From positions 56,457,091 through 56,521,090 of the forward strand of contig CM075853.1 in assembly GCA_037975125.1 (NCBI GenBank): a stretch of DNA of 64,000 nucleotides. Direction: 5' to 3'. The position numbers and the translations under genes were made by a program. The notes under the pieces are model-generated. The model ran no database searches. It was not told the origin of the DNA and was given only the letters and a program-made list of their open reading frames with translations. Positions 1-18,399 of this stretch are shown here, one piece after another (position 1 is the stretch's first letter; every line of letters begins with the position of its first letter). The DNA comes from Latrodectus hesperus (taxonomy: Eukaryota; Arthropoda; Arachnida; Araneae; Theridiidae).

Positions 1-525
1 CATTTTGCGGAGACTGAAACAGCTCGTTTAAGATCATTGTTTCAAGACATTTCCTTAGGAGACAAACGACCTTCCCAATTGCTACACGAAATGCAAAATC
101 TTGCATCCGGTCAAATGACTGACGAAGGCATTCGCGCCTTATGGTTACAACGTTTGCCCGTGCATATGCAACAGATACTTTCTGTAAGTCTAGAAAACTT
201 AGATGGTCTAGCGAAAATAGCGGATAAAATTTCCGAAGTTTCAGGACTTGCCACCATTAATGCTGTCTCTCCAAATACCGCATGCAGCAGTAGTGACTGT
301 GAAAATTCCATTAGTGTTTTAACTAAACAAGTTGCGGCCCTCACGCTTTCTTTTAACAAGCTGACACGCCAGCGCAACGTTAGTAAGAATAGGTACAATC
401 GTCGTCGGTCTCATTCTAGACATCGTTCTCCCTCAAATGAAGCCAGGAAAATTTGTTGGTACCATAGGCGGTTCAAAGCTCTTGCAGTTAAATGCACAAA
501 ACCTTGCTCTTATCAGGAAAACTAG
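1..525 (+). pseudogene. gag polyprotein, 5'-partial, with C-terminal zinc knuckle
   Basis: The frame is open from base 1 to the stop at 523-525, so the 5' end is outside the window; the first internal ATG is at 37. The protein resembles the capsid C-terminal region of arthropod Ty3/gypsy Gag: a helical stretch around LLHEMQNLASG, then a conserved LWLQRLP segment, then a Ser/Arg-rich basic linker. It ends with a zinc-knuckle-like Cys/His cluster (CWYH followed by CTKPC). Gag normally packages the element RNA. Directly after the knuckle the frame stops and RNase H coding begins in another frame, so the normal gag-to-protease continuation has been lost. The call rests on motif and context recognition only. 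Confidence 0.8.
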
Positions 526-2048
526 TAGACCCATCTGTTTCGGCGACGACAGATAACGGTCGACAGTTCACCGTTTTCACTGACCACAAACCCATTACTT
601 TTGCGTTTCGTCAGAAAGCTAAGAAAACCTCTCCTAGACAACTGAGGCACTTGGAATTCATTAGTCAGTTTTCGACTGATATCCGTCATGTCTCTGGTAG
701 CGAAAATTGCGTAGCCGACGCACTTTCTAGAATTCATGCTTTTTCATTTCCTACCACAATCGATTATGAAGAAATGGCTAAAGAACAGTCTCATGATATC
801 TCCTTACAAGATTTTCTTAAAAATAATTCTTTGAAAATTAAATCTTTTCCTTTATCTTCAAATTCTACTTCTCTTTTTTGTGATGTGTCGACCAGTGTTG
901 TTCGACCTATCGTTCCATTTAGTTTCACTAGAAAAGTTTTCGATATGATGCATGTTCTGTCCCATCCGGGAGTGCGTGCTACGACCAAGCTTATTACTTC
1001 TAAGTTTCTCTGGCCAACTGTCAAGACTGACTGCAAAGAATGGGTGAGAGCATGCTTACCATGCCAAAAATCTAAAATTCATCGCCATACTCATTCTCCC
1101 ATTGGTGATTATCCGTTACCATTTGACCGCTTTCGTGTTGTGCATATCGACATTGTGGGGCCACTTCCGCCATCTCAGGGCTATCGTTACTGTTTAACTT
1201 GCATCGACAGATTCTCTCGATGGCCGGAAGCTTACCCTATCGACAACATTTCTGCTTAATCAGTCGCAGAAGCTTTCTATTCAGGTTGGGTATCTCGATT
1301 TGGAGCCCCTCAAATCTTGATAACAGATCAAGGCAGGCAGTTCGAAAGCGAACTTTTTCATTCTTTTTCTAAGTTATTAGGAGCTGAAAATCTGAGGACT
1401 ACTGCCTACAACCCTGCTTCGAATGGCATGGTTTAACGACTGCACCGCCAATTGAAGACTGCAATTAAGTGTACAGATCCTGCAAATTGGGTAAAAGTGC
1501 TCCCATCGATACTTCTCGGAATCCGCTGTGCAGTAAAGGAAGATCTTGGCACATCGGCAGCAGAACTGGTCTACGGCTCGACACTCCGTTTCCCAGGAGA
1601 ATTCGTCCGAGATACAACCAGCCGTTCCGCACTGCCTGTTCCCGACTTTCTTGCTAAGCTTCGGAACCACGTCCGATTGTTACGTCCAGTACCTGCTTCG
1701 AGGCATTCATCAGCAACTACTTTTATCCTCAAAGACCTCAACACTACATCACACGTGTTTGTCCGACAGGATGCTGTACGCCGACCTTTGGAGCAGCCGT
1801 ATGATGGTCCCTTTCTTGTCGTTCACAGAACTCCTAAGTTTTTTACATTAATGATCAAAGGAAAGAAATCTTCAATTTCTATCGATCGTCTGAAGCCAGC
1901 ACATACCTTGATCGATCACTCTGCACCAACACCATCTTCAAACATTCGTCCAGTTCCGTGCACGGCCGACAACCTCACCACCACGACTCGCTCTGGACGT
2001 CGAGTCCGGTTCCGGTTCCCGTTGCCATCCCTGCAGCAACTGGACTGA
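492..2048 (+). pseudogene. pol remnant: end of RNase H, full-length but broken integrase
   Basis: One frame can be followed from 492 to the stop at 2046-2048. From about 561 it encodes the RNase H C-terminal part (FTDHKPITFAF, then ENCVADALSRI). Integrase follows with its HHCC zinc finger (HVLSHPG and CLPCQ), the first catalytic Asp at 1149-1151 (HIDIVGPLPP) and the second at 1326-1328 (LITDQGRQF). The position of the catalytic Glu is a TAA stop at 1434-1436, with exactly 35 codons between it and the second Asp, as D,D35E requires. Another TAA lies at 1257-1259. The C-terminal module (YDGPFLVVHRT to ISIDRLKPAH) matches the GPY/F region of Ty3-type integrases. No protease and no reverse transcriptase palm are present. 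Confidence 0.9.
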
Positions 2049-2059
2049 CGGGGGAGTAC
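2047..2059 (+). other. Polypurine tract before the 3' LTR
   Basis: A short purine-rich run (gacgggggagtac) lies immediately upstream of the LTR start, where plus-strand DNA synthesis is primed in LTR retrotransposons. It directly follows the pol stop codon. Confidence 0.6.
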
Positions 2060-2220
2060 TGTGGTGAACGAATGTGCAGTATTCGATTCGCACTACAGAA
2101 CTGCATGTGCGTAACTCTCCCTCTAGAACGAACTTTTCTTTCCGCACATGATTCCTGTGCTTATTATAATTTCATGTAAATATTTATTGTCACCAACCAA
2201 TCAGAAGATATTTTTACCTG

Positions 2221-2229
2221 TATATATAG
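2221..2229 (+). promoter_or_regulatory. LTR TATA-like box
   Basis: TATATATAG lies about 160 bp into the LTR, at a plausible U3/R boundary, 72 bp before the AATAAA signal. It would position the start of element transcription. Confidence 0.5.
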
Positions 2230-2300
2230 CCTGTTGGTTTTCACTCACCAGACAGGCAGAGTGAGATGGCAAGTGTGTTGCTTGTCTGATTTTAGTTCGC

Positions 2301-2306
2301 AATAAA
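2301..2306 (+). terminator. LTR polyadenylation signal AATAAA
   Basis: A canonical AATAAA lies about 70 bp upstream of the LTR end, the usual place for the R-region polyadenylation signal of gypsy LTRs. Confidence 0.55.
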
Positions 2307-2374
2307 AGCCTTATTGATTTTAATTATCCTGTATTTACTTGAGCACGCTAGTTATTCACTTCACTATCACCGCA

Positions 2375-6014
<3,640 letters not shown>

Positions 6015-6341
6015 CAATTATGGCTTTTCTGCAATGGCCCAAGACATAGTCTTAAAGAAGCCATTACACCCCAAAGCCATACCAAAAATTCAAACCAAAG
6101 TATCAAACAAGAATAAAAGAAGTAGAATTTAATCCAAAATATGTAAGTCAAAATCCAGTATTGCCAAAATACATTTAATATATAATAATCAAATTTAAAT
6201 CATATCTAATTACAAATCCAAATCTGCAAGAACTTAACCAAATACATAAATTAGTGACTAAGTGTAAACACTATCGGCATTTCAAGCTTCTTATAAGACC
6301 TTCAAGGCTTGGGTGACCCTTCTGTAGTATAAAACTACGCC

Positions 6342-6991
6342 TTACTTCACTCTTATAAGCAATGCTCTACTAGCCAAATAGTGTTTAATAAATTCAGTTG
6401 GAATGTCATTATGAGTTAAAATATTTTCTAGTCTATTTTTTGTTTATTAATATTATTTAAATTATTACATATATTGTATATTATATTAAGTTGATTAAAA
6501 ATAATATTTTTATAAATTTTAATTGAAATGTTTGAATTCCAGAAAATCAGTTTATTAACTTTGGAATTAAAATTATTAGTTTTATCATATATGTCAGTAA
6601 ATGTGTGCTTTTCTTTTATATTAATTGAAATGTCTAGAAATTCAGTTTTTAAGTTATCAATATTGGTTTTAATTAATTTTAATTCCTTAGGATATATATT
6701 ATTGTAAATTTATCGAATTCCAGGCAATTAAAAATTATTAAATCATCAATATATCTATAAGCAAAAGGCATTTGTATAATAAATGATTTTTCATAGTAGT
6801 TTAAAAATAAATTTGCCAATATACTTGAAAATTTGAACCCTGGGGAATGCCGTTAACTTGTAAATAAATATTTTCTCCATAAGAAATATAATTATTGTAA
6901 ATACAAAATAAACTTAGGTCTTTCCAAAAATTTATATCGACATCCAATATTGAATTAAAATCATAAAAATAAAACATAATAATAATATTCA
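6342..6991 (-). pseudogene. Reverse transcriptase core fragment, frameshifted
   Basis: Read on the minus strand, the fragment gives the segment before the palm (NNYISYGENIYLQ), the NGIPQG motif (plus-strand bases about 6838-6855), the catalytic YIDDL box (6742-6753) and a long downstream region (IYPKELKL, then FLDISINIKEK, then YDKTNNFN). A one-base loss near 6834 shifts the frame just after GIPQGS. A second shift near 6430 is followed by a last frame (HNDIPTEFIKHY) ending at a stop at 6342-6344. The upstream fingers region and any N-terminal domains are absent: homology stops at 6989, where the second 88-bp repeat copy begins. The two palm aspartates are still encoded. The family is uncertain; Penelope-like is favoured because of the inverted terminal repeats. 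Confidence 0.75.
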
Positions 6992-7247
6992 TAGTAGTTT
7001 AAAAATGAATTTGCCAATATACTTGAAAATTTGGAACCCTGGGGAATGCCGTTAACTTGTAAATAAATATTTTCTTTCATAGTAGTTTAAAAATAAATTT
7101 GCCAATATACTTGAAAATTTGGAACCCTGGGGAATGCCGTTAACTTGTAAATAAATATTTTCTTTCATAGTAGTTTAAAAATAAATTTGCCAATATACTT
7201 GAAAATTTGGAACCCTGGGGAATGCCGTTAACTTGTAAATAAATATT
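6792..7247. repeat. 88-bp unit repeated four times (copies at 6792, 6990, 7078, 7166)
   Basis: Each unit begins catagtagttt and runs to aaataaatatttt. Copies 2, 3 and 4 are head-to-tail at exactly 88-bp spacing. Copy 1 is separated from them by about 110 bp of reverse transcriptase coding sequence. The unit itself encodes, on the minus strand, the GIPQGS motif and the next 20 or so residues. Copies 2-4 keep a G (ttggaaccc) that copy 1 has lost (ttgaaccc), and copy 2 differs from copies 3 and 4 at one base. The last copy runs straight into the right inverted repeat. Confidence 0.95.
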
Positions 7248-7517
7248 GCCAATGTGGTCAACACCACCTGATGAAGCTGGCCATATTGGTACTTTATTCT
7301 ATTTATATCTATCTTTCTTTGAAATTTCTTTCAAGTTTTTCAATGTAATTCTTTTCAATGTATTATTTTCCATTTAATATTTCAATATATTGTCTTCCAT
7401 TTAATATTTTACATTTGGCATTTAATATTTTCAATGTACTATTCTCCATTTGGCATTTTTCATTGTATTTTGTTTCATTATATTCATTGCATTTTATAAA
7501 TATTCTATTAACTATAT
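7247..7517 (-). repeat. Right inverted terminal repeat (about 271 bp)
   Basis: Reverse complement of the left arm 5743-6014. The inner end starts tgccaatgtggtcaacacc and the outer end is ctattaactata. The outer flank (tcttagtaatactattc) is not a simple TA run, unlike the left flank, although a short (TA)n lies about 100 bp further on. Confidence 0.92.
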
Positions 7518-9785
<2,268 letters not shown>

Positions 9786-11379
9786 ATTTATTACCGTATA
9801 AATATTTATCAAGCAATTTTAACAGAATTTACTTCCTGATATATAGTATCAATAATTTAATTAAAAAACAATGAAGTTTTTATATCTTGAAAACATTTTT
9901 GTTATTTTAGTATGGCATTTACTAAGTATCCCCATGATAGAAAAGAATTAGTCAAACTTTAAAAAAAATGATGGCTTTTATAGACATAACGGCTAAAGTA
10001 CTATAAAATTATAGGAACTAGAAATTTATTAAGTGAATTAATTTTTCTTCCTTAATAATATGCTTTCAAATAAATATCTTTTTTGAAGTAATCTCATTAA
10101 ATATAGAAAAGAACATTCATTATTGATTTTTTTATAAAATAATATTATTATCCTTAATTTAAAACCTTTGAGGACATAACTCGACAGATTATTAAATTTA
10201 AAAACAAGTGACTCATTTTTAAAATTTATTTTTTATTTACTGTTTGAAGGTAAATATTAAATTATTATTTTCTTAATAAACATGGCCAAATAGTATGCAA
10301 AATACTGGGTCACAATAATTTATTAAGTCATGGAACTATTTAATAGACTCTTTGTGTTCAGCTGATAGATTTCTAACGAAAGTCATAAGTAATGCCAAAA
10401 TTATATATTGATTTTAAATGACAGTGTCAGTTGAATATTTGAATATAAAAATGCATTTATATACATATTTAAACAGGTACATACATTTGAATTATATTTT
10501 AGTTTTACATATTTCCATTCTTATTACTTTATTCAAACAAAAAAACCCGCCACATATATTAATTTACGTTTTCAATTCAAAACGAAACTAAAATTATATA
10601 AGTATGTAATAATTAACTAAAATATTGGATATCATCTTTAATCAATTATCATATGGTGCATTAATTATTATATTGTGTCATAGAAATTTTGAAATTCCAA
10701 AAATAAAGAAATTAAGTGGAAAAAAATTATTTAGTATTTTTTTCATGAAATTGTATTGAAAACATTTGGGTCCTAAATGATTCAATTGTATTAGATGAAC
10801 TGAATAAAGTATTTAACTAAAGTATACTTTTACATTTATTCTAATTTTAAAGTACAGTATTCAATTCAATACACGAGATATAAACAAGAGTATTATTCGA
10901 CAAGAATATGCCAAAGAAATCATTTTATAAGTGCAATTTATATTTTTAATCTTGTATTTAATACCTTTGAATATTTTACCTTGCTAATTTGCAAATGTTT
11001 TATGTATTCACTTTGATTTAAAATTCAAATAAAAATAAAAAAATCGAAAAATTTGTTCACTTGAACCTAAAGGCAATTAATAAAAACTCATTTTAAAAAA
11101 TTCTAACTGTCATGAAAAATATGAATTATCAAAAAAACAAAAAAATTACATCATATTATAATTGTAAACATCTTTCGGGTAAATATTAAATTGATTAAAT
11201 GTTAATGACTATGCATTTTCTCTAGATTGATCTACTCACTTCTTCTAAAATATTCAATTATATTACATAACCGTAAGTGCTATTAAAAGCTGCTAATAAC
11301 ACCAAAATAGAGTTCAAATGCGTATATTATAACATTACTTTGAGATCCTTTGCTAAAACTAATAACAACATCAATCCAT

Positions 11380-11640
11380 CAATTGTTTGGAGGCGGTTCA
11401 GTATGCCCCGTCACAGACATTTTTATTCGCATATTACTACCTCTGATAAATGGGGGATAGTTTTTCCATAAGAATTGCAGAGGAAAATAATTACGTAAGG
11501 CACAATGGTGATGAACGAGCACATAATGGATGCAGATGATTGATAGCCATCTGGACAAATAATTTTTCATCTTGGTAAGCTGGAAAAGCTCGTCACTTCA
11601 GCTGCTTACAGAGAGTAACGCCTCCTAGCAAAAGAGAAGC
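11380..11640. promoter_or_regulatory. GC-richer island, possible regulatory element
   Basis: About 260 bp with balanced composition inside very AT-rich DNA, containing ggaggcggttcag, gccccgtcacag and cgtcacttcagctgc. No frame resembles a protein. The regulatory role is inference from composition alone. Confidence 0.25.
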
Positions 11641-13139
11641 AAATTAATTGTTGTATGTAAAACTTTAAGTATTCAGTGAGTAAAATTTTGTGTTTTCTTA
11701 ACCTTTTATCGAAATAAAAAGCTCGGCTATATTCAAGTAGCTGCAAATCGTGGAAAAATATTCAATTAACGAAAAAGGAATATCTAATATATTTTTCTTT
11801 ATCTCTAATAAATCTCAGATTGAAATGAAGCATTTGATTATTTTAAATAAGTTATTATGTTTCAAAATAATAAAAAAAAATTCTTTTCTTGATGTATCTA
11901 ATTTGGAAACCTAAAAGTAAAACCTAATGATGATTTCTATGATGATTTATAAAATATTGGAATGCAAATATTTACTACTTTTCACAGCATCTGTATTGAA
12001 GTATTAAGATTTAAACTGAGTTTTTAACATGTGTTGATTTTTTGCAATAATTTAAAAATATCTCGCTTGAAATTTCCCACTTTCAAAGTTATAACCAATA
12101 GTTTTATTTTAGTGGAATTTGTAATATTATATTGATGGTTTAATTGAAAATGTTTTAATTATTTTTATTTATAATCCAATACCATCTTCTATAAATTGTA
12201 ATTGCTCATTAGAGAACAACCGTAGTTCACAGTGTTATTGTTGTTCACATTATTTTTATATTTTTTGCAAATAATTCTTAGAATTTATTTAAATCCTGTT
12301 TTTATATCTTGATCACACAATAAATATATTAACTAGATCATTTTGGAAAATTTAATCTGTTTCAATGAAATCTAATCGTTATAACATCCTTATTAAAACC
12401 ACATGTATTCTTATGTAATAATTTTAGTGTACAAATAAATTACGAAGGTAAATAAAAATTTAAAATGTATTTTTATTTTAAATATTGAATTAAAATTTTA
12501 AGACAATAACACAATGGAAATATATATTATCAAAAGAATCTGATGTTTTATCTTAGACTAAACAGAAAATGTTTAGTAAAATTAATATTCTTAAATTTTT
12601 TTTAAATAATCTGCTAGTATGGTGTATCATTTTGTTTGAGTTTTTTTGACTTATTGAATTACTGTTTCAATCTATGACCATCTTTATTGCGAGACAACTT
12701 AAAATTGTATACATTGGGTTCTGAGACAATTTAATCATATAGCTATTTCCTTAACATTTTTCATTTACCTCTTTATTTTTATCAATTTCTAACAACAAAA
12801 TCTTTTAAAGTGAGCTAAAGTCATTTAGAATAAAACTGATAAGTAATTACTATAACAATCATTTAAATAAATAATTATACTCTGAAAAACAATAAATCAA
12901 AATATTCATACAGTTCTGCTTTCTGTAAATCAATGAATTCATTTGTTGCATTTATTCCATATATTAATTTTAAAAGATATTGACATGTTTTTGTATAACA
13001 CTTTAGGGATTATCAATTTTATCCAGAAAAATGATACAAACAAACACTTCAACCCATTTAATAATGCATGTAATGATTTAATCATTGGTAAGCTACTTGA
13101 ATTTGGTATTATATTAAATTTAGATTTTTATTATTGTTT

Positions 13140-13520
13140 ATTAGCTGACATCAAGTTGTGGACAAGTGCCATTCACTCGAGAATTATAACAACAAATAGT
13201 AAGACACTTGATCAACTGTGCATATCGCCAAAGAAATACCCTTTGCAGCATTGAGAAGAAGTCATAGTTATGAGTGACAAAAGAATAAACTATAAAATTC
13301 CAAGCTCTACCCCCGACAAAAGCACACCAACCTACTTCCTTATGGTTAACAGTTGTCAAGAAAGACGTTTTGACATCTTCTAATGCAAAGGAAGTTCATT
13401 ATTAATTTAAAAAGAAGTGTGGGACATCTTTCACAAATGTCAGCGTGTTTCTAGCTATTTAAATTGATGAATAAGACCTGCGAGTATAATAATACAGCCA
13501 AATTTTGGATGACGCACAGC
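13140..13520. promoter_or_regulatory. GC-richer island, possible regulatory element
   Basis: Balanced composition from about 13140 with segments such as ctctacccccgac and tggatgacgcacagc. A 72-codon minus-strand frame crosses it (13141-13359) but has no recognisable domain. Either an unconserved old repeat or a regulatory island. Confidence 0.25.
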
Positions 13521-16500
13521 TATAGTCAGTATTTTTAATTAATATTTTAGTAATTTAGTGCAATATTTAGTTTTTGAGTTAATATAAAAATTATATTTAA
13601 TGTACATTGAGGCTAATTGTTTCGGATTTTAATTACTAATAATGTTTTAACCACAATTTATTAGAATATTATAAAACTATTTTGGCTTTTTGTGATTTTT
13701 ATTATTATGAATAATGTAAACTTTTTAAATCAAATTCAATTGATATAAATAAATGAAACTTAAATTGTATTCATATTGTTTTTAATAATTACATAATTGT
13801 GTAATCTAAATATTTTAACAATAATTTAAATTTTTTTTTGTTTGAGTTGTTTTTTTTTAAGTAAAATATCAGTAACAAAATTATAAGACCGTTAATTAAA
13901 GCTACTTGTTTTAAAAACTAAAAAGATATTATAATGTATTATTTTTCTAGGTAACTTATTATATATTATTTTTCATTGATTTAATTAGATTTGCGGGTAA
14001 ATTGTTGGTAATTTCATTCCATTTATCCATGATAGCCAATTTCAATTCGTACTCAAAATAATATCGATAATTACCATCTTAAGACTGAAAACAAAATGAT
14101 TTTCTAAGTTTGCAATGAAATTTAAATTTGGACTATGATTGTGTAGCATAAAACCTTGATTCTTCCCACCTGAAACCAATTTTAATTAATTTTAACACAT
14201 GACATTGAGCACTATTTTGCTGCAATTTCCAGTTTGACACTTCTAAATGACAATATTGTGTTGGTAAAGCAATGATTAAATATAATTGGATCCATGTTGC
14301 AGTTGCCATGATATGCAAAAGCTTCCAACACCATCATAAACTTGAACGAGCTTCTATTCAAGTTAAATCATAGCAGTACTTTCTTCACGAGCTAAATCAT
14401 GGCAGTACTAAATATTAACATCTGAGCCATATAAATAAAGTGTTTCTCATTAAACATTCTTTATAATTTTTTATCTGTTTCTTTCTTTTGTTTCATTTTA
14501 ACTAATTCATAAATATTAACAAGTAGGAAATAAAATAATTAAATTTATATGCTTGTTATGAATAATTATTGCTCTAGTTTTAAGTTACTAATCAGTTACT
14601 ATTTATTAATTTCATCGCGAATAAACAACCATCGAAAACCCGTTAAGGGTGTGTCCATTTAAATACCCATGACACTACGAGGAGGGGGAAGTATTTCTGT
14701 GTTCTGCTCGAATATTTCAGAAATCTGGCAAGCACTAGATTATAAATAAATTATAAAATAAATGATAATATAAATATATATTTGATTAAAAAAACTATTA
14801 TATGTAAATTCAACATTCAGAACTGGAAGAAAATTTAATTACATATCAAACTTAGGATAAATAAAAACATGCCGGAAAAAATAACTTACATTTATTAATC
14901 AAATTTTAGTTTTAAAATAAAATTTCAAGAAAAATCAAAATGTTTACAATTTCCCTTTAATTGAGAACAAGCAAATCATTTTTTGGATGGAAAAGAAATT
15001 AAGTATTAAACTTATACAACTGTAAAAGTCTTTAAAAAAATAATATTTGATAAATTTTCCCAGTAAAAAGAAAGAATTAAAAAATAAAACATAACTTATC
15101 TTCAAATTTTTTTACGGCTAATAAAAGTATAAAATTTTACTTAGACTCAAAGTAAAATTAGTAAACAGTAAAAATATAGGATTAAAATACTTGTAAGGTT
15201 TATATGACTGTATACACGTACCTTTTGAATATAAAATCAGTAACCAAGTACTTGATTAATATTTTAAAAGGAAAATATTTACTTAAAAATACTTTATAAA
15301 ATAAAAAGTGAGCATAAAATTTGTTATATTATATTTTTACATAAAATGATCAAATATTTCGAAATTCTTAATGTAAAATTAATGGTATCAGTCAATCATT
15401 TGATATCGTCAGGGGATTACAGAATAGCAAACTATTTCTGCTTATCCTCATTTTAAGTAAGAAGGTTTTAAAATAGAGTAAATAAATCTCTTTTGCTTCA
15501 AATTTTGTCTTAGGAGAATATAACCTGTAAGAAACATCACTATTTATTATAAATATGGTAACAGTTACAATTAAAAACATTTCTTCAATTACTTTTTACA
15601 TAGCAATACAAACTCATCTAGAATATTAATTTCTTTTTGTATTTTTATTTCGATAAGTCTTTCTTTAGGAAATACTTTAATTTAACATATACTTTGGGGG
15701 ATACTTTAATTTATTTTTCAAATAGGCTCACCAAACTGTTCGCCGGTTTCCATTATGCCCAAAACAAAGCACCAGTTTCTGACATTTTTAAAAAATCCTT
15801 TCACGGAAAAAAAAAACTAGGAAGGCAGTAAATAACTTTTCAAGAATTGCTTTATTATTCTGAAACTAAGTGATAAAAACTCATATTTTTTTAAAATCAA
15901 GAAATATTTTAAAACATTTTCATTAATTGAAAGTGAATGTACATACATTTTGCATATCATTTTTATTATAGCATATATGGCACAAAAATACACACCCTTT
16001 TTGGAAAAATATAAAAATGCATTTATTTTAGTTAAAGTATATGTGTTAAGTTGACAAAAACGTATTAAATGATTTTTTACAATCACTTTGCATATAATGT
16101 AGATACTTCCAGCAGTAATTTGCCCATTATTACTTTCCCTTATTTATGATTAATTCTGTAATGTAAATTTATTTTTAAAATTGATTGCTTATGAAATGGC
16201 AGCACTATTATATAGCATATCAGCTCGTAAATTTTATTATTCATTATATAAACGCATGAAATATGAATTTATTAGCTACCGTTTTTATTAAATATATAAT
16301 AAGGACAATTTTGTAAGTTTATACACGATTATTTTATAGTAAGTTAAAAGAAAATATTAATGTGGATGCAATTGATAAAGTTTAAAAAACAAAAATTAAT
16401 TTTAAATAACAATTTTTAAAACTAAGCATTATTAAATTATGAACGATTTCACAATATATATGATATATCATAATTTATAGGTATCGAATAAATTTTACTT

Positions 16501-16689
16501 TAATTTAAATTTAATAAGTAAAGTATTAGTTTAGATTATAAATAAGTTCTATAATATTTTATTTAATTACTCTAATCAAAATCATTTAGGATTCATAAAA
16601 AATAATGTACTTTTATATAAACAACAATGCAGAAATAAGTTTTTTTCAGTAGATAAATGAAGCTTACATATTTTGCATCCGGCATATAA

Positions 16690-16960
16690 AATATTTATAT
16701 GAGATACAAAAAACTAGATAGATGATAATCTACAAGAACATTTGTCTAAAGTTGGCGACAGCAAGTTTCTCTTCAAAAAAGCAAATGTGTAGCATCAATA
16801 TTTCTTCTGATTCCAGCCGAATTCTTCTTTTTTCACATGGGAATCATATGTGCACAGAAAATCGTTATTCCAATGTTCGAAGTCGACCAAAATATCTGGT
16901 CATCATCCCTGATCTAAGTTTTTCGATAAATGGGGGAACTTCTTATCTCTAATAGAAAAA
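16690..16960. promoter_or_regulatory. GC-richer island, possible regulatory element
   Basis: About 270 bp with reduced A/T runs (for example gttggcgacagcaag and gaagtcgaccaaa). The 76-codon plus frame at 16722-16952 has no known domain. The role is uncertain. Confidence 0.2.
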
Positions 16961-18399
16961 TTATACAAAACTCAAAAAAGGGAACCATCAAATCTCTAGT
17001 CACATATCAAAAAATATTATCGAGAATTCTGTTGTTCTTGCATTATGGAGATTTGATCAATGTGGTTGAGTAAAAAATAACTCAGATTGGTACAACTATT
17101 TTTTGTACTTCTTTAACTTTGACAAAGTAATTTGTTACAAAATTTAAATTTGGTTAATACAGATATTTTATTAACATGAGGAGAATCTGAAATTAAGTAG
17201 GTTAACTAAATAATCTGTAAACAAAAAATAAAAGATAGAAATAAAACGTAAGTATCATAATGGATTTAAAAATAATCTATTTCTGATTAATAAATATTAT
17301 ATATAATTAATTTTTGAATAATAAAATGATAATTTCAACTTATTTTTCTTCAAAACTCTGCTGAAATTTCTCAATTTTTAAAGACAAAAATTTAAAATAG
17401 AGTTCATAAAAAAAGAAAATTTTGAAGCACAAAATCTAAAAATCATATTTAACTACATTTATATTTTTGAAACAATTAATGTTTGTTAACTTGTTCTTAA
17501 GCCTTCATTAAAAAGGAATATGATTAATTTTTCATAAGTTTTATTTTATAATTTGCAGTACTTTAAAAAATATTCACAGATATAATAGAAAATAATCACA
17601 GAAATATACGAAAAGGGTTCAAATAGGTGAAAAGGATCAGTTTTGCGCAATTTTTAGTAAATTATGTTATACATCTTTATTTAAAGATTCAAAATTAGTT
17701 TAGTTTGAGAATGATATATATTTTAAATACCTGTATATCAAAATAAAAGTCCATCTTAATTTAAAAATAGGTAACTTTAATAATTTTGAAAACATTTAAA
17801 CTAAATTAAATCGGAGGTATAAATAGCAAGAATTTCACACACTTTAACGCTCAAAGTACAAAATTATAGGGAAAATTTAAAATTAAATAAATTATAACGT
17901 AATAAGGAAAGAAATAAAACAAATATCTTGCATTAAAATTTATAAATTATTCAACTTTTTTATATTTTAGAACAGACTCCTTTTACGACTATAAAATATC
18001 ACAAAATGAAAACTTTGCACTGTTCAAACTGTGTTTAATGTTATAAAGAATTCGGACGTTATATTTTGGACGCACCTGGAAAAATTCTAATCTTCAAAGA
18101 ATTCAAATATATATATTTGTGTTAAAATATCATGAAATTTCTAATTTTCTCAGATATTTTGAAGCAAAGAAATCAAGTAAACATGTTTTTGAATGAAGTC
18201 TGTGAAAAACTGCCCATATTTTTAAATCGAATTAAATTTCTAAACATGAATTGGCTTTGGTATTTACTAAAAATATTATGTTTTGATTTTATTTAGAACT
18301 GAATTCAAAAACATAACATTTACAATAATTTTTAAAATAACAGTTCAGAGAGAAATACTTTTAACATAATAAACACTTCCACCTTTCTTTTCTTAAAAT

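Larger units (their letters stand above)
1..2374 (+). mobile_element. Ty3/gypsy-like LTR retrotransposon, 3' portion, internally deleted and inactive
   Basis: The window opens inside gag and runs through RNase H, integrase, a polypurine tract and the 3' LTR. The order gag, RNase H, integrase, LTR with the integrase last is the Ty3/gypsy arrangement. The 5' LTR and the start of gag lie outside the window. Protease and almost all of reverse transcriptase are missing between about 525 and 565. Two in-frame stop codons interrupt pol (1257-1259 and 1434-1436). There is no env-like frame after pol. The copy can no longer move by itself; its LTR may still carry promoter and polyadenylation signals. 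Confidence 0.9.
2060..2374 (+). repeat. 3' LTR of the gypsy-like element (315 bp)
   Basis: The LTR starts TGTGGTGA and ends TCACCGCA, an imperfect 8-bp inverted repeat with the TG...CA ends expected of LTRs. It follows the polypurine tract and contains a TATA-like box and a polyadenylation signal in the right order. The flank after 2374 returns at once to AT-rich DNA (aattttcagcg). The target-site duplication cannot be confirmed because the 5' LTR is outside the window. Confidence 0.85.

Noticed and set aside
1546..1851. 101-codon plus frame and other frames overlapping integrase
   Set aside because: They are alternative frames of the integrase region, whose own frame carries the recognised motifs.
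7268..7300. Hammerhead ribozyme core (CTGATGA) in the inverted repeat, as known in Penelope-like elements
   Set aside because: The conserved GAAA after a second stem is missing and no matching stems were seen, so the short match is likely chance.
12943..13359. 103-codon plus frame and 72-codon minus frame
   Set aside because: Composition follows the AT-rich background, there is no domain, and the frames overlap on opposite strands.
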